NCBI GenBank assembly: GCA_964517135.1
Contig: CAZFBA010000006.1
Coordinates: 87,566 to 151,565 of the forward strand
DNA length: 64,000 nt
Reading direction: 5' to 3'
Source of the DNA: CAZFBA01 sp964517135
GTDB lineage: Bacteria; Cyanobacteriota; Vampirovibrionia; JBFMGH01
Positions 1-8,291 of this stretch are shown here, piece after piece; position 1 is the stretch's first letter, and the number at the start of each line of letters is the position of its first letter. A model generated the notes under the pieces. The model saw only the letters and a program-made list of their open reading frames with translations. It was not told where the DNA came from and searched no databases. Both the position numbers and the translations under genes were made by a program.

Positions 1-284
1 TCATCTTTGATAAGAGCTTTATAGTTTTCATTCAAGTTAATTGAGTGAATAATATTAAACTCATTACCTTCATAGTTAGAGATAACACCCGCATGATAGT
101 CTAAAATTGACATTGACAGTCTTAAAACAAGTGTCAAAATGTCAAACGTGTTGTCTTTCTTAGATATAAGTTCATTAAAGCTTAAGACATCGTGAAGAAG
201 GTTGCTATAAGCAAGTTTTACTTCGTCAAGTTCCTGTTTAAAGTGGTCATAATTGATGGCGTTATTATTTTGATCATCTGTCAT
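1..284 (-). CDS. N-terminal part of a GAF-like signalling protein, cut by the window edge
   Basis: The frame is open from an ATG at 284 down to base 1, about 94 codons, so the C-terminal part lies outside the window. The protein starts MTDDQNNNAINYDHFKQ and has an acidic, helical N-terminus. It continues into a stretch (FDILTLVLRLSMSILDYHAG) that resembles the first helix of a GAF or similar sensory domain ahead of a histidine kinase or GGDEF output. No strong ribosome binding site is visible; a stop codon sits just upstream in frame, which fixes this start. The output domain cannot be known from here. The coding call is fairly safe, the GAF assignment only tentative. Confidence 0.6.
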   Translation of the reverse strand, partial: MTDDQNNNAINYDHFKQELDEVKLAYSNLLHDVLSFNELISKKDNTFDILTLVLRLSMSILDYHAGVISNYEGNEFNIIHSINLNENYKALIKD

Positions 285-405
285 ACAGTCATTTTAAAAT
301 AAATTTATTTTTGAAGATACCACTATAAGGTGTAGCTTAAATAGACAACAGAAATAACATAAGCCAGCAGGAGAGGTTTTAACAGCTTAGAAATAGCCAA
401 AAATA

Positions 406-430
406 AACCTCTAAAAGGTGTTTAGAGGTT
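406..430 (-). terminator. Hairpin with T-rich tail on the minus strand
   Basis: AACCTCTAAA at 406-415 pairs perfectly with TTTAGAGGTT at 421-430 around a 5-base loop. Read on the minus strand the stem is followed by a T-rich tract (TTTATTTTTGG). It lies upstream of the gene that ends at the window edge, so if it terminates anything, that is a transcript from the noncoding stretch to its right. Confidence 0.35.
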
Positions 431-724
431 AAGAGTCCAAAGTAGAGAGTTATATGTTTAATTATTTATTATGATTAAGATTGCATTTATCATAGTGCAT
501 CATTAATTAGAAAGATAGTATTTTAATTGTACTTTTTACACTTATTAACACGGCCTAATTGAAACAGTTATGTCCAGAATATTTACATATTATAAATATA
601 GTATAAGCAGCAATATAATGAGCGTATAAACATATTTATTGCCGTATAGCTTACTACAATAACATTACGCCGGATAAAAAATCATTGTATTTTAATAAAA
701 ATAATTCTTAATTAAAGTTGGGGC

Positions 725-776
725 CTTTGTATAACTTAAAAGTTCTCAGATTCAAGAAATTAGTGTCGGGGGTTCC
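725..776 (-). repeat. Interspersed repeat R1, short copy
   Basis: Read on the minus strand, this starts GGAACC, then continues ACACTAATTTCTTGAATC and GAGAACTTTTAAG. The same string, with few changes, occurs at 7210-7290, 56935-57026 and 61124-61178; its left part also occurs at 63939-64000. This copy lacks the middle section present in the longer copies. Confidence 0.7.
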
Positions 777-949
777 ATTTATTTATTTTGCTGATAAAGT
801 TTTTGTAAAAAATCCTTAACAAATATAAGATTTAAGGCAATTTAAAATTTCAGCTATCTTTATTAACGTACAAACAAACTCAAAAACTCAAATAAGCTTT
901 CATTTAAACATTTTATTTTTCTCATTCCCCCCAAATTTTGAGAAAATGG

Positions 950-975
950 AACCTCCTTAAAAGAGGTTTTTTTTT
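950..975 (+). terminator. Rho-independent terminator without an assigned gene
   Basis: AACCTC at 950-955 pairs with GAGGTT at 963-968, followed by an uninterrupted run of nine T residues (967-975) on the plus strand. A weaker flanking stem (TTCTCA with TGAGAA) lies just upstream. No plus-strand protein gene precedes it within the window. Confidence 0.55.
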
Positions 976-1009
976 GTTTATACAAACTTAGCTCACAAAA
1001 ATCAAAAGT

Positions 1010-1038
1010 TTAAAACAAATAAAGGGGGCTCAGCCCCC
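1010..1038 (-). terminator. Terminator of hsp20
   Basis: GGGGGC at 1024-1029 pairs with GCCCCC at 1033-1038 around loop TCA. On the minus strand the stem is followed by TTTATTTGTTTTAA. It lies about 110 bases beyond the hsp20 stop codon. Confidence 0.65.
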
Positions 1039-1145
1039 ATCATAGCCTATAAAACAACCATGCTAATTTTAAAATATGGCTATATCACTTCAGAAAGAGA
1101 TTTTACAATCAGGAAAATAACACCAGCAATAATTATCTTAAAAGT

Positions 1146-1607
1146 TTATGATATTTTGATTTTTTTGAGTTTTGCCCTTTCATCTTCTTTCTTGGGCAGT
1201 TCTACAGTTAATATGCCGTCTTTAAAGTTTGCTTTAACCCTTTCAGAATCTACGTTTTTGCCCAGGCTGAATGACCGGACAAACTTTCCGTAGCTGATCT
1301 CGCTTTTATACAGATTTTCCTGTCTGACTTCATTTTGATACCTGCTTTCACCTGATATTGAAAGGGTGTTTTCATCAACTTCAATGTTTATATCTTCTTT
1401 CTTAACACCCGGTAAAGCAGCTTTGACAACAAATTTATCATCTTCTTCATAGGCATCAACAGATGGATACCAGCGGTTAACCTGTTCAAGTTCAGTATTC
1501 TTTGACGACATAGCAAAAGCATCTTCAAAAATTCTGTCTATCTGTCTTCTAAGTTGATCTACTGGGTGCAGTGTTGTTGAACTTAATCCTGGTAACATTC
1601 TCCTCAT
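1146..1607 (-). CDS. Hsp20/alpha-crystallin family small heat-shock protein
   Basis: Small heat-shock proteins are ATP-independent holdases that bind unfolding proteins in the cytoplasm and pass them to DnaK or ClpB. The 153 residues show a short N-terminal arm (RRQIDRIFEDAF), then an alpha-crystallin domain from about residue 45 (PSVDAYEEDDKFVVKAALPG) to 145. The domain includes the conserved strand GILTVELPK. Length is typical for bacterial Hsp20. The ATG at 1607 is preceded by a strong AAAGGAGGA ribosome binding site. An inverted repeat at 1662-1679 upstream may be an operator. The gene stands alone. Confidence 0.93.
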   Translation of the reverse strand: MRRMLPGLSSTTLHPVDQLRRQIDRIFEDAFAMSSKNTELEQVNRWYPSVDAYEEDDKFVVKAALPGVKKEDINIEVDENTLSISGESRYQNEVRQENLYKSEISYGKFVRSFSLGKNVDSERVKANFKDGILTVELPKKEDERAKLKKIKIS

Positions 1608-1981
1608 GACAGATTCCTCCTTTCTTTATAAACGAAAGCTATTTTGAAGTATGTTCTAGGGTTGCTACAATCATAGCAATCCTTAAGGGGTACCCATGTT
1701 AGTTTAATACTTAAATAACACTGGATATAGCTTTTGTCTGCATCTAAAATTATTATAATATAATATTTTTACCCCTAATTAAAAAATAATATTTTTTTAA
1801 ACTTCATAAAAAAATTGTTAATCATACGAAGTTGCCATCAAAAGGCAATTTAAGACTACCAGTATTTTTTTACCAGACAAAACCATGTTAATATTATGCC
1901 AGCAAAAATCAAAAACAGCACCCTTAATATCTTTAAAGTTTTACCATAATAAGCATTTAAACTATCGAACAGGAGAAATTT
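1608..1981. other. Divergent promoter region between hsp20 and yjbQ
   Basis: These 374 AT-rich bases separate two divergent genes and should carry both promoters. The inverted repeat at 1662-1679 is listed separately. A weak TTGCC/GGCAA hairpin lies at 1832-1848. I see no CIRCE element and no confident promoter hexamers. Confidence 0.4.
1662..1679. promoter_or_regulatory. 18-bp inverted repeat upstream of hsp20, possible operator
   Basis: TTGCTA and TAGCAA are separated by six bases, forming an interrupted palindrome about 55 bases upstream of the hsp20 start. Heat-shock genes are often controlled by a repressor binding such a site. It does not match the CIRCE/HrcA consensus, so the cognate regulator is unknown. 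Confidence 0.35.
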
Positions 1982-2395
1982 ATGAAATCACACACTAAAT
2001 ACCTATGGTTTAGTACTAAAAAGCAGAGAGAATACATCAATATCACAGGAGAAGTAGAAAAAGCCCTCAGAGAAAGCGGCATTAAAGAAGGCATGATCAT
2101 AGTATCAGCCATGCATATTACAGCAGGGGTATATGTAAATGATGCAGAGCCCGGTATCATAGCAGATATAGATGAATGGCTTGAAAAACTTGCCCCCTTT
2201 AGAGAAGACTATCGCCACCACCGCACCGGAGAAACAAACGGTGACGCACATTTAAAAAGTCTTATGATTCACCATCAGGTTGTTGTTCCGGTTACAGAAG
2301 GCAAACTTGATTTTGGACCATGGCAACAGGTCTATTATGCTGAATTTGATGGTCAGCGCAAAAAAAGATTGCTTATTAAAGTTATCGGCGAATAG
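1982..2395 (+). CDS. yjbQ: YjbQ family protein (UPF0047)
   Basis: The family is a small conserved single-domain fold; E. coli YjbQ has weak thiamine-phosphate synthase activity and its physiological role is unclear. Conserved features are [15 protein letters not shown] near residue 45, the histidine-rich [17 protein letters not shown] near residue 78, where histidines could bind metal, and the C-terminal [13 protein letters not shown]. The 137 residues match the usual family length. The ATG is preceded by AGGAGA. The gene is monocistronic by position and convergent with the next gene. Confidence 0.93.
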   Translation: MKSHTKYLWFSTKKQREYINITGEVEKALRESGIKEGMIIVSAMHITAGVYVNDAEPGIIADIDEWLEKLAPFREDYRHHRTGETNGDAHLKSLMIHHQVVVPVTEGKLDFGPWQQVYYAEFDGQRKKRLLIKVIGE

Positions 2396-2419
2396 CCTGC
2401 TTTGGCTTTAAAGGCTTTA

Positions 2420-3130
2420 TCAAGAACTGATTTGCTGGATAATATTTTCAAAAAAACTTATGCTGTCATCAACCTGATCTTTGATAAGCCTGTGCCCACA
2501 GTCATATGTCTTAAATTCAATATGCATATTCAGATTTAGCCCTTGCTGAACGAATATTGAGGCATTGTCAATTCTTGGTTCATCTTTTTGGCCAACACTT
2601 ATAAAATATTTTACTGCATTGGACTTATAAGGTACTATTTTTCCTCCGCTGCCATGAGCGGCACAGGCTAAGCACAAAGACGGCTGCCAGAGTGAAAACC
2701 TTAAAGAGAACTGTGCCCCTGCTGAAAAACCGAATAAGAATAGTTTATCAGTTTTATACCCCTGCTGATGGAAGTTTGTTATCATTGAAAGCAGTGCATT
2801 ACCTGACCAGACTGCCGGGTACTGGTAGCTTTTGCCTTCTTGAAGATATTCTTTATCAAAATTAAAACAGGGTGCAAGCAGAATAAAACAGTGCTTTTCA
2901 CAGAACTCTTTAAATTCTTTTCTTGCAAATTGACGGCCGTTGCCACCAAGCCCCGGTATACAAACCAGTATATGAGCAGCTTTTTCTTTGTGCTGTAAAA
3001 GCTTATCAGGTATATAATAATAAAATCCAAGAATTTTATTGGCATAATTATCAGTTTCAACTGAATCCATACCCTCTTTTACGTAAGAAGTATTGTTATT
3101 AAAAAGTTTTGACAAGAACAAAAAGGGCAT
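2420..3130 (-). CDS. Alpha/beta hydrolase, esterase/PHB-depolymerase-like
   Basis: The protein has an alpha/beta hydrolase layout. An oxyanion-type loop (VCIPGLGGNGRQF) lies near residue 57, the nucleophile elbow GFSAG near 135, a candidate acid in GQKDEPRID near 180, and a C-terminal histidine in YDCGHRLI near 210. It most resembles the dienelactone hydrolase/poly(3-hydroxybutyrate) depolymerase-like group; the substrate cannot be read from sequence. There is no signal peptide, so it is probably cytoplasmic. The ATG at 3130 has no good ribosome binding site. An internal ATG at 3073 follows an AAAGAGGG, but its spacing is very short, so the start is uncertain. Confidence 0.75.
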   Translation of the reverse strand: MPFLFLSKLFNNNTSYVKEGMDSVETDNYANKILGFYYYIPDKLLQHKEKAAHILVCIPGLGGNGRQFARKEFKEFCEKHCFILLAPCFNFDKEYLQEGKSYQYPAVWSGNALLSMITNFHQQGYKTDKLFLFGFSAGAQFSLRFSLWQPSLCLACAAHGSGGKIVPYKSNAVKYFISVGQKDEPRIDNASIFVQQGLNLNMHIEFKTYDCGHRLIKDQVDDSISFFENIIQQISS

Positions 3131-3191
3131 AATCTTTATTTTAATACCTCAAAGAGTTTTAACATCGTTTTGTTTTTTCCTCCGAAGATTT

Positions 3192-4313
3192 TCAGGTAAA
3201 CAAAAAGTCATCTACCCTTTCGCCTGAATCTTTAAGCCATTTATGAATTAAATAATAAATATTTCTATAAAAATCAATTTCTTTTATCACAGGTGGTGAA
3301 AATGCCTTTCTGGCAAAAGGTTTTCTTATGTCAGCTGTAATTGGAGTAGCTCTAAGGGTGAATTCAAGCATTATATTTTCAATATCAGTATAATGCTTTT
3401 TGAGCATTTCAAATTCATCATCACAGATTATATCTGTATCACGCATCATTTCTAGTGATTGAACTATTTTTTTTGATATAAGCCTTGTATAGTGATCAAT
3501 TTGTTTTTTAAATTCTGATAATTGTTTTTCTTCTGTAGTATTAGAGGTATCATCTATCTCTGGACTGAGCATTAAGTAAAGATCTATCACTTTATTAATA
3601 TCAGTAATTATTATCATATCATTTTCAGATATGGCTAAATCTTTAATTTTTTCAGGTATTTCAGGTTTTTTTGAGGGGTTAACCTCTTCAGTAAGAAGAG
3701 TCTCTGCAATCAAGAAAAATTTAATACGACTGTTTTCAAGAAATAGCTTGAATCTTTTATCATTAAAAAGAAATTTTATAAGGCCAGAGTTTAAATAGAA
3801 GATAGCAATTAAGTTTATAGCAAGGATAGATAATATTATAAGCAATGCCAGTATCAAATATAACGAGCTTTTGGCCCCGTATGAATCCATGGTTAGAAGA
3901 TGTATGAAGTGATACGATAAAAATAGACCTGTTATAATATTGATTATGCAATGGATAACACAGGCATACCAGGTAATTTTTTCAAAAAAAGACTTATAAT
4001 TAAAGAAAACAATAAACGGTAATAAAGCGTTGATAAGAATTATAACATATACCTGAGTCAAAAAAGGTATGCTGGCAAGAGTTTCATACAGCGAATACGT
4101 ATAAAAACTTTCCAGAAAAAGCACACTGCAGAGTGTAACAATAGCATACATAACCATATACCAGAAAAAGATATTAAGAGCATCTGGTTTTATAACTGAA
4201 ACCCCTGCTAAAAAATGTTTTTCAGCATCTGCAAGATCTTTACCCCCCTCATATCTTCTTTTAAACGGAGGATAAAACATAAAATAGCCTGTTTTTGAGA
4301 TTTTTGCTGGCAT
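3192..4313 (-). CDS. Multi-pass membrane protein of unknown function
   Basis: I do not recognise the family. Residues about 45-185 contain four or five hydrophobic membrane segments, for example IFFWYMVMYAIVTLCSVLF and SSLYLILALLIILSILAIN. The N-terminus before them is short and basic. The C-terminal half from about residue 190 is soluble, charged and helical, with no motif I can name, and is probably cytoplasmic. It is divergent from obg, with 127 bases between the starts. No partner gene suggests a role. Confidence 0.8.
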   Translation of the reverse strand: MPAKISKTGYFMFYPPFKRRYEGGKDLADAEKHFLAGVSVIKPDALNIFFWYMVMYAIVTLCSVLFLESFYTYSLYETLASIPFLTQVYVIILINALLPFIVFFNYKSFFEKITWYACVIHCIINIITGLFLSYHFIHLLTMDSYGAKSSLYLILALLIILSILAINLIAIFYLNSGLIKFLFNDKRFKLFLENSRIKFFLIAETLLTEEVNPSKKPEIPEKIKDLAISENDMIIITDINKVIDLYLMLSPEIDDTSNTTEEKQLSEFKKQIDHYTRLISKKIVQSLEMMRDTDIICDDEFEMLKKHYTDIENIMLEFTLRATPITADIRKPFARKAFSPPVIKEIDFYRNIYYLIHKWLKDSGERVDDFLFT

Positions 4314-4440
4314 AATTAAAGGCTATGTCTGGTAAATAAACGTTTTAGCAAAAAAAATTAAAACTGTCGACAATATAATTTTGTGTTTTAAAATTGAAAG
4401 GTGTATCAAACTTTTTTAATAGTATCGTAAAAGAGCAAAA

Positions 4441-5709
4441 ATGTTTATTGATCTTGTAAAAATTAAAATTAAATCAGGCGATGGCGGCAACGGAATAGTA
4501 GCCTGGCGTCGTGAGAAGTATGTTCCACGGGGTGGGCCGGCAGGAGGCGATGGTGGTACCGGCGGAAGTGTTATTCTCAGAGCAGATAAGAATATATCTA
4601 CCCTTCTAGAGTTTAAGTATAAGTCAATCTATACAGCTGATAACGGTGAAAACGGCAAACCAAAAAACTGTCACGGAAAAAACGGCAAAGATCTTGTTAT
4701 TAATGTCCCGGCAGGCACTATCGTCAGAGATACTGATTCAGGAAGCATAATTGCAGATTTAGCCGAAGAAGGCCAGCAAGTCATAGTTGCTGAAGGTGGC
4801 AGGGGCGGCAGAGGAAATGCCAGTTTTGCTACTCCGACAAGACGGGCACCCCATTTCTGTGAACCAGGAGAAGCTGGCATAGAAAGAGAACTGGAACTGG
4901 AGCTTAAATTATTAGCAGACGCAGGCATTATAGGCTTGCCCAATGCCGGAAAATCAACCTTCATATCTGTTGTCAGTGCAGCAAAACCCAAAATTGCAGA
5001 TTATCCATTTACTACACTTGTGCCGAACCTTGGTGTAGTCAAAACTCCCGAGGGAGATGGCATTGTACTTGCTGACATACCCGGCCTGATCGAAGGGGCC
5101 AGCGAAGGTGCCGGACTGGGATATCAGTTTCTAAGGCACGTTGAGAGAACCCGTATTCTGATTCATATGCTGGATATACTTGAGGAAGACCCGGCAGGTA
5201 ACTTTGACCGTATAAATAAAGAACTTGCCCGTTATAGCGATCATCTTGCTTCCCTTGAGCAGATTGCAGTCATTAATAAAATTGATGTAGCAGAACAAGA
5301 AAAAGTGGATAGCGTCTTTAAGCAACTTAAAGATCGTAATACATATGTATTTGCCATCTCTGCTGCCACACATACCGGCACCAGAGAAGTAATCAACCTT
5401 GTAATGGAACGATTAAAAGCAATACCCAAAAATCTGTATAGTGTTCCCATAGAAGAAGACCATGCTGCCTGTGATCATGATGACAGCTCATTCAATGTAT
5501 ACAGGCACAAAAAAGCCTTCATAGTGGATGGAGGACGCATAAAACGCCTTATAAATGTGACTGATTTAACCAATAATCAGGCTGTTTACAGGTTACAAAA
5601 TATACTTAAATCTATGGGAGTTTTTGAAGCACTCATACAGGCAGGGATAAAAGAAGGCGATCAGGTTATTATAGATAAATTTGAATTTGAATATTCAGAA
5701 GATATTTGA
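4441..5709 (+). CDS. obgE: Obg/CgtA GTPase
   Basis: Obg is an essential GTPase that binds the 50S ribosomal subunit and links ribosome assembly to the stringent response. All three family domains are present. The glycine-rich Obg fold covers residues 1-158. The G domain follows, with G1 GLPNAGKS near 165, G3 DIPGLIEGA near 212 and G4 NKID near 282. A C-terminal OCT domain lies at about 345-415 (VYRHKKAFIVDGGRIKRL). Length 422 is normal for the OCT-containing branch. Upstream is a weak AAAGAG ribosome binding site. It is not beside rpmA/rplU, its common neighbours elsewhere. Confidence 0.97.
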   Translation: MFIDLVKIKIKSGDGGNGIVAWRREKYVPRGGPAGGDGGTGGSVILRADKNISTLLEFKYKSIYTADNGENGKPKNCHGKNGKDLVINVPAGTIVRDTDSGSIIADLAEEGQQVIVAEGGRGGRGNASFATPTRRAPHFCEPGEAGIERELELELKLLADAGIIGLPNAGKSTFISVVSAAKPKIADYPFTTLVPNLGVVKTPEGDGIVLADIPGLIEGASEGAGLGYQFLRHVERTRILIHMLDILEEDPAGNFDRINKELARYSDHLASLEQIAVINKIDVAEQEKVDSVFKQLKDRNTYVFAISAATHTGTREVINLVMERLKAIPKNLYSVPIEEDHAACDHDDSSFNVYRHKKAFIVDGGRIKRLINVTDLTNNQAVYRLQNILKSMGVFEALIQAGIKEGDQVIIDKFEFEYSEDI

Positions 5710-6008
5710 CACTGTTCTTTATCTGTTCTCTCTAATTTAAACAATGCCTGCATTTTGTCATTGATCAGTCACTCTCTAAAGCATTACAAAATGTAAATAT
5801 TTAACCCTGTTCCTCAAGTTATCTCACCCTTCACCGAATACATAATTAAAGCCACCATTTGTGAAGGAGTCAATGATGTCACTATTAATAACAACTTTAA
5901 TCATTGCAGGTATTATCAAAGTGTTCTCTGGCACTCCCCGGGTTGCATATTGCCCTGTAAGAATTAAAAAATAACGACAACAGTGTGTGAGTAGACTGAG
6001 AATTAGCA
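5710..6008. other. Intergenic region after obg
   Basis: CATTTTGT at 5751-5758 pairs with ACAAAATG at 5786-5793, a weak stem-loop that might end the obg transcript. A 61-codon minus-strand frame fills much of the remainder and is discussed as rejected. I see nothing else. Confidence 0.3.
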
Positions 6009-6548
6009 CTAAGATGGATTTGCATACCTGACCTGAGGGTCATCCCCCTTATAAGCCTCTTTCCAGAGGTCTAAAATAGTATTATAAATATAGTCTTTCT
6101 GTTTCTGGTTCATTGTAGGCCATCGCTCAGGCTTTATAACAACTATCAATATGTTTGGATTTTTGTAATCCTGCTGATAAATGTCTCTAATGGAGGCATA
6201 AAGCCCTGCATCCTTGAGGTGTGCCTGTACCTGGATAACCGGTGATGCTGAAAAACTTATCTCTTTTTTAGTTATTTTTGTTGCAGCCTTCATCCCTAAA
6301 GAAGAAAGCAAATCAGTACGTATTAAAATAACGCCTGCTATTGCAACTACAACGATCATAAAGAAGACAAAGGCAAATTTTGAAGACTTTCTAAAGGCCT
6401 CAATATAAAATCCACACTCACAGAACTCTTTATCATCTGTTATCTTTCTCATACACTTTGGGCAAAGGGTATCATCAATAACATCCTGATCATGAATGTA
6501 GTTTATATCATCATCTTCAACAATTTTATTTATTTTATCTTCTTCCAA
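6009..6548 (-). CDS. Zinc-ribbon membrane protein of unknown function
   Basis: The N-terminal cytoplasmic part carries a zinc-ribbon-like motif (CPKCMRKI, then CECGF) around residue 30. One transmembrane helix (FVFFMIVVVAIAGVILI) follows near residue 65, and the C-terminal domain of roughly 100 residues is probably outside. The layout resembles zinc_ribbon_2-type anchored proteins, but the ectodomain is unrecognised. Start choice: a GTG at 6557 lies inside a near-perfect Shine-Dalgarno AGGGGGTGA. A TTG at 6548 sits 5 bases after it, so I prefer the TTG start. The gene is divergent from the next secreted-protein gene. Confidence 0.75.
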   Translation of the reverse strand: MEEDKINKIVEDDDINYIHDQDVIDDTLCPKCMRKITDDKEFCECGFYIEAFRKSSKFAFVFFMIVVVAIAGVILIRTDLLSSLGMKAATKITKKEISFSASPVIQVQAHLKDAGLYASIRDIYQQDYKNPNILIVVIKPERWPTMNQKQKDYIYNTILDLWKEAYKGDDPQVRYANPS

Positions 6549-6684
6549 ATGTGTCACCCCCTACAGCTTCTCATAATACAATTATAGAAAATTTTAACCA
6601 ATATAAACAAAACAGTGGAACAATTTTTTTCCTGTTATTGTTATACTTATAATAGAAACTGTAAAATAACAGGGGGTAAGATAT

Positions 6685-7173
6685 ATGAAAAAGCTGTTAT
6701 TATCAGGTTTTATCGCATTATATATATGTTTAATGCCTGCTTCTCTGGCACAAGAGCTTTGCAACCCGGATCCTAATAAGCTGATAACCGGCATTCCTTA
6801 CTGTGAAGAAACCGGACAAACAGTCTTAAAAACTGTTCCGCCTGATAAAATTCAAAATGCCATCAAAAAAGAAAAAGATTCAAATTTTAATTTTTCTACA
6901 TTTGTTGAAGTAAATCCCTTCATATATGGTAACAGAAACAACCTTCAAAATAACTATAGTACTCAGGGACAATATTTAAACCCATATGGCAGTCCCTATA
7001 ATGCTCCACAGAATTATTACCCTCCCAATCAAGGCTATCTTAACCCGCCACCACAAACAAGCCCTTATTATGACAACAGATATCAGTATGTACCAAACAC
7101 CCCTCTGGATTCATCGCCGCTTATCATACCAGGTTCAGGCTACAATTCACCCGGAATGAGGCAGCATTATTAA
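6685..7173 (+). CDS. Secreted Pro/Tyr/Asn-rich protein
   Basis: The protein begins with a clear Sec signal peptide (MKKLLLSGFIALYICLMPAS then LAQ, cleavage near residue 23). The mature N-terminus has two cysteines (LCNPDPNK and PYCEETG) that could form a disulfide. The C-terminal half is a low-complexity Pro/Tyr/Asn/Gln tail, for example PYNAPQNYYPPNQGY, likely disordered or cell-surface. The ATG is preceded by AGGGGG. No known family is recognised. It is followed by an R1 repeat copy. Confidence 0.75.
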   Translation: MKKLLLSGFIALYICLMPASLAQELCNPDPNKLITGIPYCEETGQTVLKTVPPDKIQNAIKKEKDSNFNFSTFVEVNPFIYGNRNNLQNNYSTQGQYLNPYGSPYNAPQNYYPPNQGYLNPPPQTSPYYDNRYQYVPNTPLDSSPLIIPGSGYNSPGMRQHY

Positions 7174-7209
7174 TACACTATAGCCTGCATTTCAAGTTAA
7201 TCATCAGTC

Positions 7210-7290
7210 GGAACCTCTGATTAATTAAGAAATTACTGATTACAGAACACTAATTTCTTGAATCTGTGAACTTTTAAATTATTCAAAGAT
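7210..7290 (+). repeat. Interspersed repeat R1
   Basis: The unit begins GGAACCTCTGATTAATTAAG and ends GTGAACTTTTAAATTATTC. Compared with the 56935 copy it lacks a middle section (AGCAAAAACA plus a G-rich run). Internally AAGAAATTA pairs with TAATTTCTT, so the copy can fold into a hairpin. Confidence 0.7.
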
Positions 7291-7364
7291 CTCAGTCTTC
7301 ATTAAGCAAAGTTTACCTATTATTTATTTCACAAATAATTGAGTAAAATATTTTTGTTGGCTAT

Positions 7365-8045
7365 ATGGTAATAAGGGTAAAAATCTTGAATAACCCCAAT
7401 CATATCAATTTAATCGCACAGAGTGAAGGCTATTACAGACATTCAGACATACATGATTATCATTTACCTTCAGAAATTGAAGAGCGGGTTAATTCTATCG
7501 TAACGCACATGCACAGCCAGTATCGTGACTATTCCAATGCAGCTATAAATACTACCAGAGCGTTTGAAACCCTTCTTGATGAGCTTAAAAATGTTGCCTG
7601 TTGCCTTAAAAAGTCAATAGAAACAAGAGGAATGAATCCGGCGCAGGTTTTTTATGAAATTGATGCTGATCGTTCTGTTGGTATACTGAACATTCTCTGG
7701 CACAGTATCAGTTTTACTACCCGCAACAATACAAAACCCCAGGCTCTTGCCAGAGAAAATGCTCCACCACTGTTTTCTGGAAGAATAATTGCCCTGAACG
7801 GAGATTTTCAGGATGCAGCACTTGAAATTCAGGATCAGGAATTTCCTGATATTTTGCGCTGCGAAATAGCCTCTATGTATATTCCACATAACTTTTCTGA
7901 ACCTGCTATCATCAAAATCAAACCTCTGGAAGACAAAGAGATCTATTATCCGCAGGATGAAGCCCCGGGAGAGTTTTTGCTAAAGATTATAGAGATAGTA
8001 TGCGGTGGCGGCATTTTTCATGAGAATGCCCCTGAAGATGATTAA
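7365..8045 (+). CDS. Hypothetical protein
   Basis: A 226-residue soluble protein with no signal peptide and no domain I recognise. The N-terminal half is predicted helical (ALPSEIEERV-like region, HMHSQYRDYSNAA, FETLLDELKNVACCLKK). The C-terminal half is mixed, with strands around LFSGRIIALNGDFQDAALEI and EPAIIKIKPL. The ATG at 7365 has no ribosome binding site. A TTG at 7386 follows AAGGG with good spacing and may be the true start. It is flanked by repeats R1 and R2. Confidence 0.65.
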   Translation: MVIRVKILNNPNHINLIAQSEGYYRHSDIHDYHLPSEIEERVNSIVTHMHSQYRDYSNAAINTTRAFETLLDELKNVACCLKKSIETRGMNPAQVFYEIDADRSVGILNILWHSISFTTRNNTKPQALARENAPPLFSGRIIALNGDFQDAALEIQDQEFPDILRCEIASMYIPHNFSEPAIIKIKPLEDKEIYYPQDEAPGEFLLKIIEIVCGGGIFHENAPEDD

Positions 8046-8120
8046 TTCTTAATTTGCCTGTATGGGTCTCTATAGATACAGCTTTAAAGAATTTTCACCC
8101 GAAATGTTTATTATAGCAGT

Positions 8121-8289
8121 ATTAAAGAAGACAGAAGAAACTAATATTGAGCAAAACTACCGGAGTGCACTTAGTGCACTCCTGAGAGAGTTTTATTTCA
8201 TACTAATTCAGGCCTTCAACAAACTATTGTCATTGCAAGGAGGGCTTTTAGCCCGACGTGGCAATCCAGAATAAACATTTCGGTTGAAT
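8121..8289 (+). repeat. Interspersed repeat R2, long copy
   Basis: Shares TACTAATTCAGGC, GGAGGGCTTTTAGCCC and CAATCCAGAATAAACATTT, plus the TAATATTNAGCAAAACT region, with a second copy at 63661-63807. This copy carries an extra palindrome (GGAGTGCAC, TTA, GTGCACTCC) missing from the other. GGGCTTTTAGCCC forms a small hairpin in both. It lies at the end of the flagellar operon. Confidence 0.75.
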
Positions 8290-8291
8290 CG

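Larger units (their letters stand above)
285..1145. other. Long noncoding stretch with three hairpins and an R1 repeat
   Basis: About 860 bases with no convincing protein-coding frame on either strand. It holds a 10-bp-stem hairpin at 406-430, an R1 repeat copy on the minus strand at 725-776, a rho-independent terminator pointing right at 950-975 and the hsp20 terminator at 1010-1038. The rightward terminator has no protein gene in front of it, so a small RNA in this stretch is possible. Confidence 0.5.

Noticed and set aside
2382..2408. Possible sigma-28 -10 element GCCGATAA on the minus strand at the end of yjbQ
   Set aside because: The -35 position reads TTTGGCTT on the plus strand instead of AAACTTTA, so the second half is missing.
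5824..6009. 61-codon minus-strand frame starting GTG in a TAGTG overlap with the zinc-ribbon gene stop
   Set aside because: Stop-start overlap and the protein-like tail (SFTNGGFNYVFGEG) are suggestive, but it has no ribosome binding site, no recognisable family and lies where a stem-loop may end obg. Left undecided and not called.
8062..8274. 70-codon plus-strand frame
   Set aside because: It lies largely within the R2 repeat, whose second copy at 63661 has no equivalent frame, and it has no ribosome binding site.
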